Source: Deltaproteobacteria bacterium (GTDB lineage Bacteria > Desulfobacterota > Syntrophia > Syntrophales > UBA2192). From it: 6,092 nt of DNA. This document shows, piece by piece, positions 5,595 through 6,092 of the stretch. Within the stretch, counting starts at the first letter, position 1. Every line of letters begins with the position of its first letter. The DNA is taken from assembly GCA_026388445.1 (NCBI GenBank), contig JAPLJU010000209.1:1-6092 (forward strand), read 5' to 3'. The translations under genes were made by a program, and so were the position numbers. The notes beneath the pieces are model-generated. The model was not told the origin of the DNA. It searched no databases and worked only from the letters and a program-made list of their open reading frames with translations.

Positions 5595-6092
5595 CTACTC
5601 CAGGATGCTTGCGACCTTGAAGAAATTCCCTTTCACGGCAGGGGCGTTCTTGAAGATCTCCCCCTTCTCGGCCAGTGGGGACTGCCTGGGAGTTGCATCC
5701 TCCCTCACCCGGTTCACAACGTCCACGACGGCGTAAAGGGGCTCTTCGTCACCCGCTTTTTCCCTGACGCGATCGGCCAGACGGGCCGCCTCGTCGAGCG
5801 CCGCCTCTATGAGAGGTTTCTCTTTCGAATCGAAGGCGATGCGGGACACCCACGACAGGTGATCGATCATCTCGCGCTTCTCTCCCGCCCCGGGGATCGG
5901 CGCGTCCCCCCCGAGATCGAGGAGACCCAGTTCCGCCAGCTGTTCCCGGGCCACCGTCGAAGGGGCATCCGTGAGGGGGCAGTATGCGCTGCGATTCTTC
6001 GGGAAGGCGATCACTTCGCGGATGGAATCCGTCCCGAGGACCCTGGACACGACGCGGTCCATCCCCAGGGCGATGCCGCCGTGGGGCGGCGC
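5595..6092 (-). CDS. aspS-gatC: Aspartyl-tRNA synthetase (C-terminal end) fused to GatC (partial; start lies off the window)
   Basis: The visible 165 residues run uninterrupted from the right edge to a TAG at 5597-5595. The first approximately 58 are the end of bacterial AspRS: class II motif 3 (PPHGGIALGMDRVVSRVLG with the invariant Arg), then SIREVIAFPKNRSAYCPLTDAPS. A Gly/Pro-rich linker follows (about 59-72, DLGGDAPIPGAG). Residues about 73-165 are a whole GatC: helix EMIDHLSWVSRIAFDSKEK and onward, then VVNRVREDATPRQSPL and IFKNAPAVKGNFFKVASILE, matching the usual N-x-x-RED...NAP...FF-V-x-x-x-E tail. GatC normally is a free 95-residue subunit that wraps GatA and GatB. Here it ties the amidotransferase to the synthetase that makes Asp-tRNA. 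Such bifunctional fusions are, as I recall, already modelled in databases. The next gene starts 15 nt downstream. Confidence 0.93.
   Translation of the reverse strand, partial: APPHGGIALGMDRVVSRVLGTDSIREVIAFPKNRSAYCPLTDAPSTVAREQLAELGLLDLGGDAPIPGAGEKREMIDHLSWVSRIAFDSKEKPLIEAALDEAARLADRVREKAGDEEPLYAVVDVVNRVREDATPRQSPLAEKGEIFKNAPAVKGNFFKVASILE

Noticed and set aside
1..6092. CRISPR arrays, rRNA genes or a replication origin
   Set aside because: No regularly spaced repeats, no rRNA-like conserved blocks and no clusters of DnaA-box-like sites were seen.

Overview
All genes in this window lie on the minus strand. The base composition is moderately GC-rich. The content suggests a deltaproteobacterial (Desulfobacterota-type, possibly syntrophic or sulfate-reducing) chromosome. 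This is an inference from the AspRS-GatC fusion, the unusual GatA/GatB pair and the Cache-type sensor, not a proof.

Right part (6092 down to 2919): a tRNA-dependent amidation operon. It contains, in transcription order, (i) the C-terminal end of aspartyl-tRNA synthetase fused in frame to a complete GatC domain, (ii) a short, divergent GatA-like protein and (iii) a full-length GatB. The spacings are 15 and 30 nt, each with its own Shine-Dalgarno. The expected job is to charge tRNA with Asp (and mischarge tRNA-Asn), then convert Asp-tRNA-Asn to Asn-tRNA-Asn, with synthetase and amidotransferase physically tethered through GatC. The oddity is that the GatA-like subunit lacks the N-terminal helices, the Gly/Ser-rich amidase loop and probably the glutamine-binding Arg. 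GatB in contrast keeps its phosphorylation/transamidation residues. The source of ammonia is therefore an open question.

Middle (2490-2918): a 429-nt gene-free stretch. Its right half (2711-2873) is a small AT-rich element bounded by 23-bp inverted repeats, looking like a MITE or REP-pair relic, with an internal terminator-like palindrome. Its left half holds a good sigma70-type promoter (perfect TTGACA, 17-nt spacer) for the next gene and a roughly 140-nt leader with a 10-bp hairpin.

Left part (2489 down to 1): an exported trypsin-fold serine peptidase with His-Asp-Ser motifs of the type seen in plant NAL1 and its bacterial relatives. 42 nt downstream is a small predicted lipoprotein that is essentially a stand-alone copy of the peptidase's N-terminal (pro?) domain. 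76 nt further is the start of a membrane-anchored Cache-domain sensor whose output domain lies off the window. The peptidase plus free-standing prodomain lipoprotein looks like a two-gene module, possibly protease and regulator/inhibitor, and is the second most interesting item after the altered GatA.
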